A stretch of 64,000 nucleotides of DNA from an uncultured Bacteroides sp. GTDB taxonomy: Bacteria > Bacteroidota > Bacteroidia > Bacteroidales > Bacteroidaceae. Both the position numbers and the translations under genes were made by a program. Positions 15,630-23,454 of this stretch are shown here, piece after piece (the stretch's first letter is position 1; each line of letters starts with the position of its first letter). The DNA is taken from positions 32,591 through 96,590 of the forward strand of contig CABMPP010000012.1 in the NCBI GenBank assembly GCA_902388495.1, given 5' to 3'. The notes under the pieces were generated by a model. That model worked only from the letters and a program-made list of their open reading frames with translations, was not told where the DNA came from and did no database searches.

Positions 15630-17618
15630 CTATGGGGCTTGATGCTGGTCCTCGCAATCGGGGGTGCTGCCATAGTTGTTTCCAATTGCCGGATTCCCCG
15701 GGGTCGGTGTGCCGTCGGCTTCGAGCACGGTGCCGGCATGGGTGTTGCAGGAGTAGATGGTGCCGATATTCCTTCCGGTAAGTCCTCCGGCATTTGCCCA
15801 GGAGCTTGTTGTTGCTTTCTTTATAGTTCCCACGTTCAGGCAGGTGTGCATGGTGCGATTGTTGGACATATTTCCAATGATTCCTCCCAGGTAGAAACCA
15901 TTTTCGGTGTTGGGGCTTGTCACTTCCCCGTAGTTGGTGCAGCCGGACAAATTGTAGCTGGATCCTGCAATGCCTCCGGTGTTGGGGTAGTTATCGGTTG
16001 ATATACCTGCCGTAATCTTGCCGTCGTTCACGCAGTTTGTGATGATGTATTTGCTGCTAGAACTGCCTCCTGCAATGCCTCCGGTATCGCAAGAGGATGC
16101 TCCCGTGCCTCCCGTCACTTCTCCATGATTGCTGCAATCGGTGATGGCTGTACAACTACCTGTGATGCCTCCGGTCCAGGATGTTTGGGCAACTGATTTG
16201 CCTCCGGTCACCTTGCCGTAGTTGTGGCAGTTCTTCACTTCTGTGTTTGAACCATTCCCACTCCCTACAATGCTGCCGGTGCAATAATAGTTACCACTTG
16301 TTGTTCCTCCTGTTACTTCCGCATTCATGTTCAGGTTCTGTACGGTGGCATCATTTATATAACCGAAGAAGCCAAAATGTATTTCACCGCTTTGCTCTGC
16401 CGTAGTTGCATGCAGCTTTCCATAAATGGTGTGCCTGGCGCCGTCAAAGTTTCCTTTGAAAGGTATATAATAACTTGTTCCTATTGGTGTCCACTCGTCC
16501 GCCGTCACATAGATATCGGTGGTCAGCTTGATGTATTTGCCGGAATAGTCTGTTCCTCCGGCGGATGTTCCTTTGTTCACCTGCTCCACGAAGTACTTCA
16601 GTTCGGCGGCATTGGTGATGAGGTAGGGGGTGGCTTCGCTGTCTCCGTCACCGCTGCCCGTGCCGAAGCCTTGGGCTGGTTGCATATCATTGCTGAAAGT
16701 CTTGTCATCGATCTTGTCCCAATCGTCCTTGCCGATGGTGGCGGTATAGCGCTTCCCTTTTTGATAGATGTCTTGGATGAGATTCCTTGTAAAGCTATAT
16801 ATTGTTCCGTTGGCTGTAGTGAGGGTGATCTGCATTTTATCTCCGTTCTCCATGTCATTTGAGGTAAGCATATAAGCCTTTAGCTTGCGGTCGGCCTGTA
16901 TGTCGATATTTTGCAATCCTAACGAGACTATACCAATTGCTTCTGATGCTCCACCACCGAATCCCCCCGTACCGAAGTTTCCTTTTATATCCAGTCTTAT
17001 CGGGCTTCCGTCTGTTCCTATATTATATGTTGTGGGAAGCGTAAGGTCGAAGGTCAATAACGTGAGATAGGTACCGAAAGTAACCTTGCTTTCCAGATTC
17101 AGCACTTGGGCAGCAATAAAATTATTGTCAGATAGATGCTTCATGTCTCCATTTCCATTCTGTACCTGCTCCAGTATAGAGAGCGGAGAGTGGTTGGGAT
17201 CATATATCTTCGGCATCCTGCTGGCGGGATATGCAATCATATATCCCGCAGCCTGGCCTTCCGGCAGTCTCCCTTCAAAGGTTCCGTCGTCTGTTCCTGC
17301 GCCTTGTGTCAAGGTGAAAGTGTAGCCCTGAAAAGAAGATTGGGATCCTGATTCTACGATATAAACCATGATGGCGTCTCCTTCGCTCCAGGTGGTCTTT
17401 ACTCCTTCCGTGCCGTTGTCCGTGAAGTCCATGCGCGTCTGCACACCGCTTTGGGGCAGATTGGCGCGTAAGGTTACTTTCTTTCCTTCGTTTCCGGAGG
17501 GGGTGTTGGCGGATGTTTCCAACTCGTTGGTGCAGGCGGTTGCCAGCATCAGCGTCAGACTCAGGGCGAAGAGGATGCCTGCGCCCGTCTGTTGTATTCT
17601 TTTCTTCAGTGTCTTCAT
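15630..17618 (-). CDS. Fimbrillin-like lipoprotein with GLUG repeats (copy A)
   Basis: The 662-aa protein has a lipoprotein signal (FALSLTLMLATAC, Cys29). Residues about 45-310 are a fimbrillin (Mfa-like) domain with the typical QTRMDFTDNG and TTWSEGDAIMVYI motifs. Residues about 330-640 are GLUG-type repeats, each a turn of beta-helix such as GGITGSCTAITDCSNHGEVT and GGIAGSSYNLSGCTNYGEVT. It should be displayed on the outer surface, perhaps as a fimbrial tip or adhesin. Its ATG overlaps the stop of the 84-aa gene upstream by 4 nt. It is one half of a tandem duplication; the partner at 18224-20194 is strongly similar along its whole length, least in the middle of the fimbrillin domain. Confidence 0.82.
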   Translation of the reverse strand: MKTLKKRIQQTGAGILFALSLTLMLATACTNELETSANTPSGNEGKKVTLRANLPQSGVQTRMDFTDNGTEGVKTTWSEGDAIMVYIVESGSQSSFQGYTFTLTQGAGTDDGTFEGRLPEGQAAGYMIAYPASRMPKIYDPNHSPLSILEQVQNGNGDMKHLSDNNFIAAQVLNLESKVTFGTYLTLLTFDLTLPTTYNIGTDGSPIRLDIKGNFGTGGFGGGASEAIGIVSLGLQNIDIQADRKLKAYMLTSNDMENGDKMQITLTTANGTIYSFTRNLIQDIYQKGKRYTATIGKDDWDKIDDKTFSNDMQPAQGFGTGSGDGDSEATPYLITNAAELKYFVEQVNKGTSAGGTDYSGKYIKLTTDIYVTADEWTPIGTSYYIPFKGNFDGARHTIYGKLHATTAEQSGEIHFGFFGYINDATVQNLNMNAEVTGGTTSGNYYCTGSIVGSGNGSNTEVKNCHNYGKVTGGKSVAQTSWTGGITGSCTAITDCSNHGEVTGGTGASSCDTGGIAGGSSSSKYIITNCVNDGKITAGISTDNYPNTGGIAGSSYNLSGCTNYGEVTSPNTENGFYLGGIIGNMSNNRTMHTCLNVGTIKKATTSSWANAGGLTGRNIGTIYSCNTHAGTVLEADGTPTPGNPAIGNNYGSTPDCEDQHQAP

Positions 17619-17869
17619 TGTTCTATGGTAAGAATGTCGTTAATCAAGTCTTCAATATCGCTGGCAGTGCCTGCGCTGTAGGAGTTGGCTCTTTTCGCCG
17701 GTGCGGAGCCGAACATGCTCTCGCCATCTTCGTAGCCGGGTGATGTGGCACTTCCGTTGGCGCTGCCCGTCATTACGCTGCCTTCTACGGCCATTTCAAT
17801 CACTTCGATGCAAGGGGGAAGGTATGCCGCCCGCTTCATCTGCTGGTTTGTTGTTCTTTCTTTTTTCAT
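17615..17869 (-). CDS. Small conserved protein coupled to the fimbrillin-GLUG gene (copy A)
   Basis: An 84-aa protein without a signal peptide. It starts with a Lys/Thr-rich basic segment (KKERTTNQQMKRA), then a conserved block YLPPCIEVIEMAVEGSVMTG, a Gly/Ser-rich middle, and a hydrophobic acidic end SDIEDLINDILTIEQ. The protein at 20191-20445 shares all parts. It overlaps the downstream lipoprotein start by ATGA, so translation is coupled. I do not recognise a function. The combined conserved leader-like half and Gly/Ser-rich half recalls small precursor proteins, but no modification enzyme is near. Confidence 0.75.
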   Translation of the reverse strand: MKKERTTNQQMKRAAYLPPCIEVIEMAVEGSVMTGSANGSATSPGYEDGESMFGSAPAKRANSYSAGTASDIEDLINDILTIEQ

Positions 17870-18121
17870 AACTTTATCGGATTAATTTGATGTATAGATG
17901 CAAAGCGGGCATCGGTCGGCAGCACGCAGTGAAAGTGCTGCAGGCAGATGCCCGCAAGGAGGTCCGGCTGCGCAAAATAGCCGGGTACTGTTCGTAAATG
18001 TTTACATTAACGGGGGGGGGGGTAAAAGCCTTAAAACCGCTTGTAGAAGCGGATGCAGCGTGTGCGGCAGGTAGATTGGGCTTTCGAGGGTCATGTTTTA
18101 TTTATTAATGTTTACAGCATG
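17870..18121 (-). promoter_or_regulatory. Structured 5' leader with two hairpins and a C-tract (copy A)
   Basis: Reading 5' to 3' on the minus strand: a hairpin CCGCTT-ctac-AAGCGG (18052-18037) followed by TTTTAAGGCTTTT, which looks like a terminator; a run of 11 C (18022-18012 on the plus strand as G); a palindrome AATGTTTACATT; then a two-part hairpin GCGGGCATC...GATGCCCGC enclosing GCAGCAC...GTGCTGC (17955-17905), 36 nt before the start codon. The same order is kept in the other copy. This suggests regulation in the leader by attenuation or by slippage in the C-tract; not shown directly. Confidence 0.6.
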
Positions 18122-18152
18122 CAAAGTTACACATTCATTCGAGACGGTCAAG
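18122..18152 (-). promoter_or_regulatory. Promoter of fimbrillin-GLUG unit A
   Basis: On the minus strand TTGACC is followed after 19 nt by TAACTTTG (plus-strand 18129-18122), a good Bacteroides -33/-7 pair. It lies about 250 nt before the 84-aa gene, giving a long leader. Confidence 0.65.
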
Positions 18153-18171
18153 GAATATGTGGTGTTTTTTC

Positions 18172-18203
18172 TTCCCCCCCGTTTTTCTGTATCGGGGGGG
18201 AGA
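18172..18203 (-). terminator. Strong G/C hairpin after lipoprotein copy B
   Basis: CCCCCCCG (18174-18181) pairs with CGGGGGGG (18193-18200), directly downstream of the lipoprotein stop at 18224. No T-run follows on the minus strand, so termination is uncertain; it may stabilise the 3' end. Confidence 0.4.
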
Positions 18204-18223
18204 GAGATTTGTTTGGGGAGGGG

Positions 18224-20194
18224 CTAACGGGGTTTGTGTGTCTTGTCTTCGCAAGTGGGGGTGCTGCCATAGTTTATTCCGATTGCCGGATTACCCGGGG
18301 TCGGTGCGCCGTCAGCTTCGAGCACGGTGCCGGCATGGGTATTGCAGGAATAGATGGTGCCGGAATTGAATCCGGCAAGTCCTCCGGCATTTGCCCAAGA
18401 GCTTGCTGTTGTTTTCTTTATCGTTCCCACGTTCAGGCAGGTGTGCATGGTGCGATTGCTGCTCAGATTTCCGATGATTCCTCCCAAGGAGAAGCTATTT
18501 TCGGTGTCGGGGCTTGTCACTTCTCCGTAGTTGGTGCAGCCGACCAAATTGTAGCTGGATCCTGCAATGCCTCCGGTGTAGGTGTAGCTACTGCCGGTGG
18601 TTAAGCCTGCCGTAATCTTGCCGGTGTTCATGCAGTTTGTGATGGTGTAGTTGCTGCTAGAGCAGCCTCCTACAATACCTCCGGTATCACTGGTGTTTTT
18701 TCCCGTACCTCCTGTCACTTCTCCATGATTGCTGCAATTGGCGATGGTTGTACAACTGCCTGCGATGCCTCCGGTCCAGGATGTTTGGGCAGTTGATTTG
18801 CCTCCGGTCACCTTGCCGTAGTTATGGCAGTTCTTCACTTCTGAGCTTGAGCTATCATACCCTGCAATACTGCCGGTACAATAATAGTTATCACTTGTTG
18901 CTCCTCCTATTACTTCTGCATTCATGTTCAAGTTTTGTATGGTGGCACCTTTTATATAGCCGAAGAAACCGAAGTATATTTCATGGTTTTGCTCTGCTTT
19001 GGCTGCGTGCAGCTTTCCATAGATAGTGTGCCCGTCACCGTCAAAGTTTCCTGCGAAATATATGGAACTACTTGTTCCTATCGGTGTCCACTCGTCCGCC
19101 GTCACATAGATGTCGGTGGTCAGCTTGATGTATTCGCCGGAATACTTCGTTCCTCCGTTCACCTGCTTCACGAAGTACATCAGTTCGGCGGCATTGGTGA
19201 TGAGGTAGGGGTTGGCTTCGCTGCCGTCACCAGGGTTGCCTTGGGCGTTCGTGCCGAAGCCTGAGGCTTCTGTAGTTTTGTTGTCGAAAGTTTTGAGGGA
19301 GATATTGTCCCAATCGTCCTCACCGATGGTGGCGGTATAGCGCACCCCTCCTTGCTTAATGTCTTTGGCGAGATTCTTTGTGAAGCTATATATTGTTCCG
19401 TTGTCTGTAGTGAGGGTGATTTGCATTTCATCTCCGCTATCCATTTCAATAGAGGTCAGCATATAAGCCTTCAGCTTGCGGTCGGTCTGTATGCTGATGT
19501 TCTGTAATCCCAACGAAAGCATCTTAATTGATTCTGACTCACCGAATCCCCCCGTACCGAAGTATCCTTTTATATCCAGCCTTATCGGGCTTCCGTCTTC
19601 TACGGCATTGTATGTTGTGGGAAGCGTGAGGTCGAAGGTCAATAACGTGAGACCGGTAATGAAAGTAACCTTGCTTTTCAGATCCTCCACTTGGGTAAAA
19701 ATAAAATTATAGTCAGAGAGATGCCTCATGTCTCCATTTCCATCCTGTACGTTCCCCAGGATGGAGAGTGGAGAGTGTTCTGTGAATACCTCCGGCATCT
19801 TGCTGGCCGGATATCCAATCAAATATCCCATTGCTTCGTCTTCCGGCAGTATCCCTTCAAAGGTTCCGTCGATTGTTCCTTCGCCCTCTGTCAAGGTGAA
19901 AGTGTAGCCCTGAAAAGAAGATTGTGACTCTGATTCCATGACATATACCATAATGGCATCTCCTTCGCTCCAGGTGGTCTTTACTCCTTCTTCGCCTTCG
20001 TCCGTGAAGTTCATGCGCGTCTGTGCACCGCTCTGGGGCAGATTGGCATGTAAGGTTACTTTCTTTCCTTCGTTTTCGGAGGTGGTGGCGGTGTTTTCCA
20101 ACTCATTGGTGCAGGCGGTTGCCAGCAGCGTCAGACCCAGGGCGAAGGACATGCCTGCACCCGTCTGTTGTATTCTTTTCTTCAGTGTCTTCAT
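18224..20194 (-). CDS. Fimbrillin-like lipoprotein with GLUG repeats (copy B)
   Basis: The 656-aa paralogue of the gene at 15630-17618: lipobox FALGLTLLATAC, fimbrillin motifs QTRMNFTDEG and TTWSEGDAIMVYV, and a GLUG repeat region (GGIAGSCTTIANCSNHGEVT, GGIAGSSYNLVGCTNYGEVT). The signal peptide and the repeat region are almost identical between copies; differences cluster in the middle of the fimbrillin domain and in the linker (TTEASGFGTNAQGNPGDGS). That pattern suggests recent duplication with exchange or selection acting on the exposed part. It overlaps its own 84-aa gene by ATGA. Likely a surface-exposed adhesin or fimbrial subunit; ligand unknown. Confidence 0.82.
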   Translation of the reverse strand: MKTLKKRIQQTGAGMSFALGLTLLATACTNELENTATTSENEGKKVTLHANLPQSGAQTRMNFTDEGEEGVKTTWSEGDAIMVYVMESESQSSFQGYTFTLTEGEGTIDGTFEGILPEDEAMGYLIGYPASKMPEVFTEHSPLSILGNVQDGNGDMRHLSDYNFIFTQVEDLKSKVTFITGLTLLTFDLTLPTTYNAVEDGSPIRLDIKGYFGTGGFGESESIKMLSLGLQNISIQTDRKLKAYMLTSIEMDSGDEMQITLTTDNGTIYSFTKNLAKDIKQGGVRYTATIGEDDWDNISLKTFDNKTTEASGFGTNAQGNPGDGSEANPYLITNAAELMYFVKQVNGGTKYSGEYIKLTTDIYVTADEWTPIGTSSSIYFAGNFDGDGHTIYGKLHAAKAEQNHEIYFGFFGYIKGATIQNLNMNAEVIGGATSDNYYCTGSIAGYDSSSSEVKNCHNYGKVTGGKSTAQTSWTGGIAGSCTTIANCSNHGEVTGGTGKNTSDTGGIVGGCSSSNYTITNCMNTGKITAGLTTGSSYTYTGGIAGSSYNLVGCTNYGEVTSPDTENSFSLGGIIGNLSSNRTMHTCLNVGTIKKTTASSWANAGGLAGFNSGTIYSCNTHAGTVLEADGAPTPGNPAIGINYGSTPTCEDKTHKPR

Positions 20195-20445
20195 TGCTCT
20201 ATGGTAAGGATATCGTTAATTAAGTCTTCAATATCGCTTGCAATGCCGGCGCTGTAGGAGTTGGACCTTTTCGCTGGTGCGGAGCCGAATATGCTTCCGC
20301 CTTCGCTGTAGCCTGGTGCTGTGGCACTTCCGCTGACGCTGCCTACCATTACACTGCCTTCTACGGCCATTTCAATCACTTCGATGCAAGGGGGAAGGTA
20401 CGTCGCCCGCTTCATCTGTTTCTTTGTGGTTTTTTCTTTTTTCAT
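20191..20445 (-). CDS. Small conserved protein coupled to the fimbrillin-GLUG gene (copy B)
   Basis: The 84-aa counterpart of the protein at 17615-17869: same length, KKEKTTKKQMKRA basic start, YLPPCIEVIEMAVEGSVMVG block, Gly/Ser middle with IFGSAPAKRSNSYSAG, and the same final SDIEDLINDILTIEQ. Conservation of both ends, with changes in the Gly/Ser middle, argues that it is a real, selected protein. It precedes and overlaps the lipoprotein gene, so dosage is linked. Function unknown. Confidence 0.75.
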   Translation of the reverse strand: MKKEKTTKKQMKRATYLPPCIEVIEMAVEGSVMVGSVSGSATAPGYSEGGSIFGSAPAKRSNSYSAGIASDIEDLINDILTIEQ

Positions 20446-20698
20446 AACTTTGTTTGATTAGTTGGATATGTAAATGCAAAGCGGGCATCTGTCGGCAGCA
20501 CGCAGTGAAGGTGCTGCAGGCAGATGCCCGCAAGGAAGTCCGGTTGTGCAAGACGACCGGTGTGTATTCGTAAATGTTTACATTGACGGGGGGGGGGTAA
20601 AAGCCTTTAAACCCGCTTGTCGAAGCGGATGCAGCGTGTGCGGCAGGCGGCTTTGGCTTTTGAGGATCATGCTTTGTTTAGTTAGTATTTGTAGCTCA
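20446..20698 (-). promoter_or_regulatory. Structured 5' leader with two hairpins and a C-tract (copy B)
   Basis: Same plan as copy A: hairpin CCGCTT-cgac-AAGCGG (20628-20613) followed by GTTTAAAGGCTTTT; a tract of 10 C in RNA (G at 20588-20597, one shorter than copy A); the AATGTTTACATT palindrome; and the GCGGGCATC/GATGCCCGC double hairpin (20531-20481). Loop bases differ between copies while stems are kept. Confidence 0.6.
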
Positions 20699-20729
20699 CA
20701 AAGTTACAGATTCATTTGAAACAACCAAA
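20699..20729 (-). promoter_or_regulatory. Promoter of fimbrillin-GLUG unit B
   Basis: On the minus strand TTTG (20729-20726), 19 nt, TAACTTTG (20706-20699): an exact match to the Bacteroides consensus and the same arrangement as unit A. Confidence 0.7.
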
Positions 20730-20762
20730 GAATATAGGATGTTTTTTCTTTCATCCCTCCCA

Positions 20763-20794
20763 GTTGCTATTCTGCATGAAGTTTTGTACCTTTG
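20763..20794 (+). promoter_or_regulatory. Promoter of cobQ-cobD-cbiB
   Basis: GTTG (20763-20766) and TACCTTTG (20787-20794) with a 20-nt spacer, 22 nt before the cobQ ATG. The short leader leaves no room for a cobalamin riboswitch. Confidence 0.6.
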
Positions 20795-20816
20795 CAGGCG
20801 TAAGCTTGAATGAAAT

Positions 20817-22313
20817 ATGAAGAAACTTCATCCCCTCATGCTGGCCGGTACGGGCAGCGACGTAGGTAAGAGTATCATTGCCGCCGCCTTCTGCCGCATC
20901 TTCCGCCAGGACGGCTACCGGCCCGCCCCCTTCAAGGCGCAGAATATGGCGCTCAACTCCTACGCCACCCCCGAAGGCCTCGAGATAGGCCGCGCCCAAG
21001 CCGTGCAGGCCGAAGCGGCCGGTGTGCCTTGTCATACGGATATGAATCCGCTACTGCTGAAACCCTCTTCCGACCACACCTCACAAGTCGTCCTCAACGG
21101 GCGTCCTATTGGTAACCGCGACGCTTACGACTATTTCCGCAAGGAAGGACGCGAAGAACTGCGCCGCGAAGTCTGTGCTGCCTACGATCGCCTTGCCGCC
21201 CGCTATAATCCTGTCGTGCTGGAAGGCGCCGGCAGCATCTCCGAAATCAATCTGCGCGACACCGACCTCGTCAACCTGCCCATGGCCCTGCATGCCGGCG
21301 CCGACGTCATCCTCGTGGGCGACATCGATCGTGGCGGCGTCTTTGCCAGCGTCTACGGCTCGCTGCAGCTGCTCCGTCCCCATGAGCGGGAGCGCATCAA
21401 GGGCATTCTTATCAATAAGTTCCGTGGCGACATCCGCTTGTTTGAGTCCGGCATCACGATGCTCGAAGAGCTGTGCGGCATCCCCGTGGTAGGCGTAGTG
21501 CCTTACTACCGTGATATCTATATCGAAGAAGAAGACAGCGTGGCGCTGGCCACCAAGTCCGTGCGTGCCGAGCAGGGCAAAGTGAACATCTCCGTCGTCC
21601 TGCTGCGCCACCTCAGCAACTTTACCGACTTCAACGTGCTGGAGCGCGACCCGCGCGTGCACCTCTTCTATACCAACAACGTAGACGAATTGGCCAAAGC
21701 CGACATCATCCTGCTGCCCGGCTCCAAAAGCACCCTCGACGACCTCTGCGAACTGCGCCGCAACGGCGTAGCCGCAGCCATCATCCGCGCCCATCGCGAA
21801 GGCGCCACGGTGATGGGCATCTGCGGCGGCTATCAGATGATGGGGCAGGAGGTCTGCGACCCTGACCGCGTGGAGGGGGACATCGAACGCCTGCCCGGAC
21901 TGGGGCTGCTGCCCGTCAGCACCCGCATGACGGGGGAGAAGGTGACGCAGCAGGTACGCTTTCAATTGACAACTGCCAATTGTCAATTGTTAGAGGGGTA
22001 CGAGATTCACATGGGCGAAACCCTCCCCGTAGAAGGTGCTCCTGCCTCCCCTCTGAATCTGCTGGAAGACGGCAGCGCCGACGGCTATTTCGTAGACCAC
22101 AGCTGTATGGGAACTTACATCCACGGCATTCTGGACAACCCGGCATTCATCGACTTCCTGCTCCGCCCCTTTGCCGACAAGCTGTCCGAAACAGCAGATA
22201 CTTTCGATTACCACCGATTCAAAGAAGAACAATACGATAAGCTTGCCGACCACGTGCGCCGCCACGTCAACCTGCCGCTCGTCTACCAAATACTGACAAA
22301 AAACCATGATTGA
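20817..22313 (+). CDS. cobQ: Cobyric acid synthase
   Basis: The 498-aa protein has the CobQ/CbiP layout: ATP-binding GTGSDVGKS (residues 11-19), PFKAQNMALNSYAT, then a glutaminase domain with GICGGYQMMG carrying the nucleophile Cys and TYIHGILDNP carrying a His. It amidates the b, d, e and g side chains of adenosyl-cobyrinate a,c-diamide. Residues about 382-392 (QLTTANCQLL), coded by an inverted repeat of CAATTG motifs, look like a small insertion before GYEIHMGET. It overlaps cobD by 8 nt. Confidence 0.93.
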   Translation: MKKLHPLMLAGTGSDVGKSIIAAAFCRIFRQDGYRPAPFKAQNMALNSYATPEGLEIGRAQAVQAEAAGVPCHTDMNPLLLKPSSDHTSQVVLNGRPIGNRDAYDYFRKEGREELRREVCAAYDRLAARYNPVVLEGAGSISEINLRDTDLVNLPMALHAGADVILVGDIDRGGVFASVYGSLQLLRPHERERIKGILINKFRGDIRLFESGITMLEELCGIPVVGVVPYYRDIYIEEEDSVALATKSVRAEQGKVNISVVLLRHLSNFTDFNVLERDPRVHLFYTNNVDELAKADIILLPGSKSTLDDLCELRRNGVAAAIIRAHREGATVMGICGGYQMMGQEVCDPDRVEGDIERLPGLGLLPVSTRMTGEKVTQQVRFQLTTANCQLLEGYEIHMGETLPVEGAPASPLNLLEDGSADGYFVDHSCMGTYIHGILDNPAFIDFLLRPFADKLSETADTFDYHRFKEEQYDKLADHVRRHVNLPLVYQILTKNHD

Positions 22314-23400
22314 AGGACACGGAGACGACTCCTATAAATATCAGCGCCCCATAACGGCGAATTTCAGCTCGAACGTCTACAGCCGCGTAGACCTCTCTGC
22401 CCTGAAGGCGCATCTGTGCCGGTGCATCAACGGCGACGGGGCTTCTGACTTGCCGACGTCGGCTTTGTCGGCTTCTGCTTCGTCTGTCTCTTGCTCCCTT
22501 TCGTCCTATCCCGAGCCGGAGCCTTACACGCTCGAGTCCCGCCTTGCCCGCCGCCACCGTCTTCCTGCCGAAGCTGTATGCGTGACGAACGGTGCCACCG
22601 AAGCCATCTATCTCACGGCACAAACCTTCCGCGGCACAAACAGCGCCATCCTTCAGCCTACCTTCAGCGAGTATGCCGATGCTTGCCGCATGCACGGACA
22701 CCGGGTGACCTCGCTTTATCAACTCCCGTCGGTGCACGAGGGAGGACTTTTGCCGGAAGAAGTACGTATGCTTTGGCTTTGCAATCCCAATAATCCCACG
22801 GGCGCAGTGGTCGATAAGGACTATCTGACGGAGCTTATCGAACGCAACCCGCAAGTCTGTTTCGTTATCGACCAGTCATACGAATACTTCACCCTGCGTC
22901 CGCTCTTCTCTGCGGCCGAAGCGGCGGCTTTTCCCAATGTCCTGCTGCTGCACTCCATGACCAAGCGTTATGCCGTTCCCGGCCTGCGTCTGGGCTACGT
23001 TACCGGTGCGCCGAATTTGTTGCACCGCCTGCGTACCAACCGCATGCCCTGGTCGGTCAACCAGCTTGCCATTGAAGCGGGGCTTCATCTGTTGGAACAC
23101 GATGTTCCCAATCCGCTGGATGTGGAGTCCTACTTGCAAGAGGCTTCCTGCCTGCGCCTTGCGCTCGAAGCGCTGGGAGGACTGGAGGTATGGACCACCG
23201 AAACCCATTTCATGTTGGTGCGCCTTCGCGTTGGTAAGGCTTCTGCCTTGAAAGACTACCTTGCGCAGGAGCATGGCATCCTCATCCGTGATGCCTCCAA
23301 TTTTGACGGACTCGACGCCGGCTTCTTCCGCATAGCCACGCAGACGTGCGAGGAGAATGACCGGCTGGTGGAAGCAATAGGGCAGTGGCTTGAAGCTTAA
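22306..23400 (+). CDS. cobD: L-threonine-O-3-phosphate decarboxylase (CobD-like aminotransferase fold)
   Basis: A 364-aa fold-type I PLP enzyme: TANFSSNVYSRVD start, EPYTLESRLARRH, VTNGATEAIYL, the NPNNPTGAVV substrate loop, and the PLP-lysine segment SMTKRYAVPGLRLGY. In cobalamin operons such proteins make (R)-1-aminopropan-2-yl phosphate, the linker of the lower loop. Residues about 46-69 (Ser/Ala-rich, SALSASASSVSCSLSS) are a low-complexity insertion not expected in the family. Position between cobQ and cbiB supports CobD over histidinol-phosphate aminotransferase. Confidence 0.87.
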   Translation: MIEGHGDDSYKYQRPITANFSSNVYSRVDLSALKAHLCRCINGDGASDLPTSALSASASSVSCSLSSYPEPEPYTLESRLARRHRLPAEAVCVTNGATEAIYLTAQTFRGTNSAILQPTFSEYADACRMHGHRVTSLYQLPSVHEGGLLPEEVRMLWLCNPNNPTGAVVDKDYLTELIERNPQVCFVIDQSYEYFTLRPLFSAAEAAAFPNVLLLHSMTKRYAVPGLRLGYVTGAPNLLHRLRTNRMPWSVNQLAIEAGLHLLEHDVPNPLDVESYLQEASCLRLALEALGGLEVWTTETHFMLVRLRVGKASALKDYLAQEHGILIRDASNFDGLDAGFFRIATQTCEENDRLVEAIGQWLEA

Positions 23401-23454
23401 TGTGACTGAATGACAGACAGTACAGTTATATCGAATGCTAAATAAAACAATATA

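Noticed and set aside
21081..21986. A 301-codon minus-strand frame
   Set aside because: Antisense to cobQ, whose motifs are complete.
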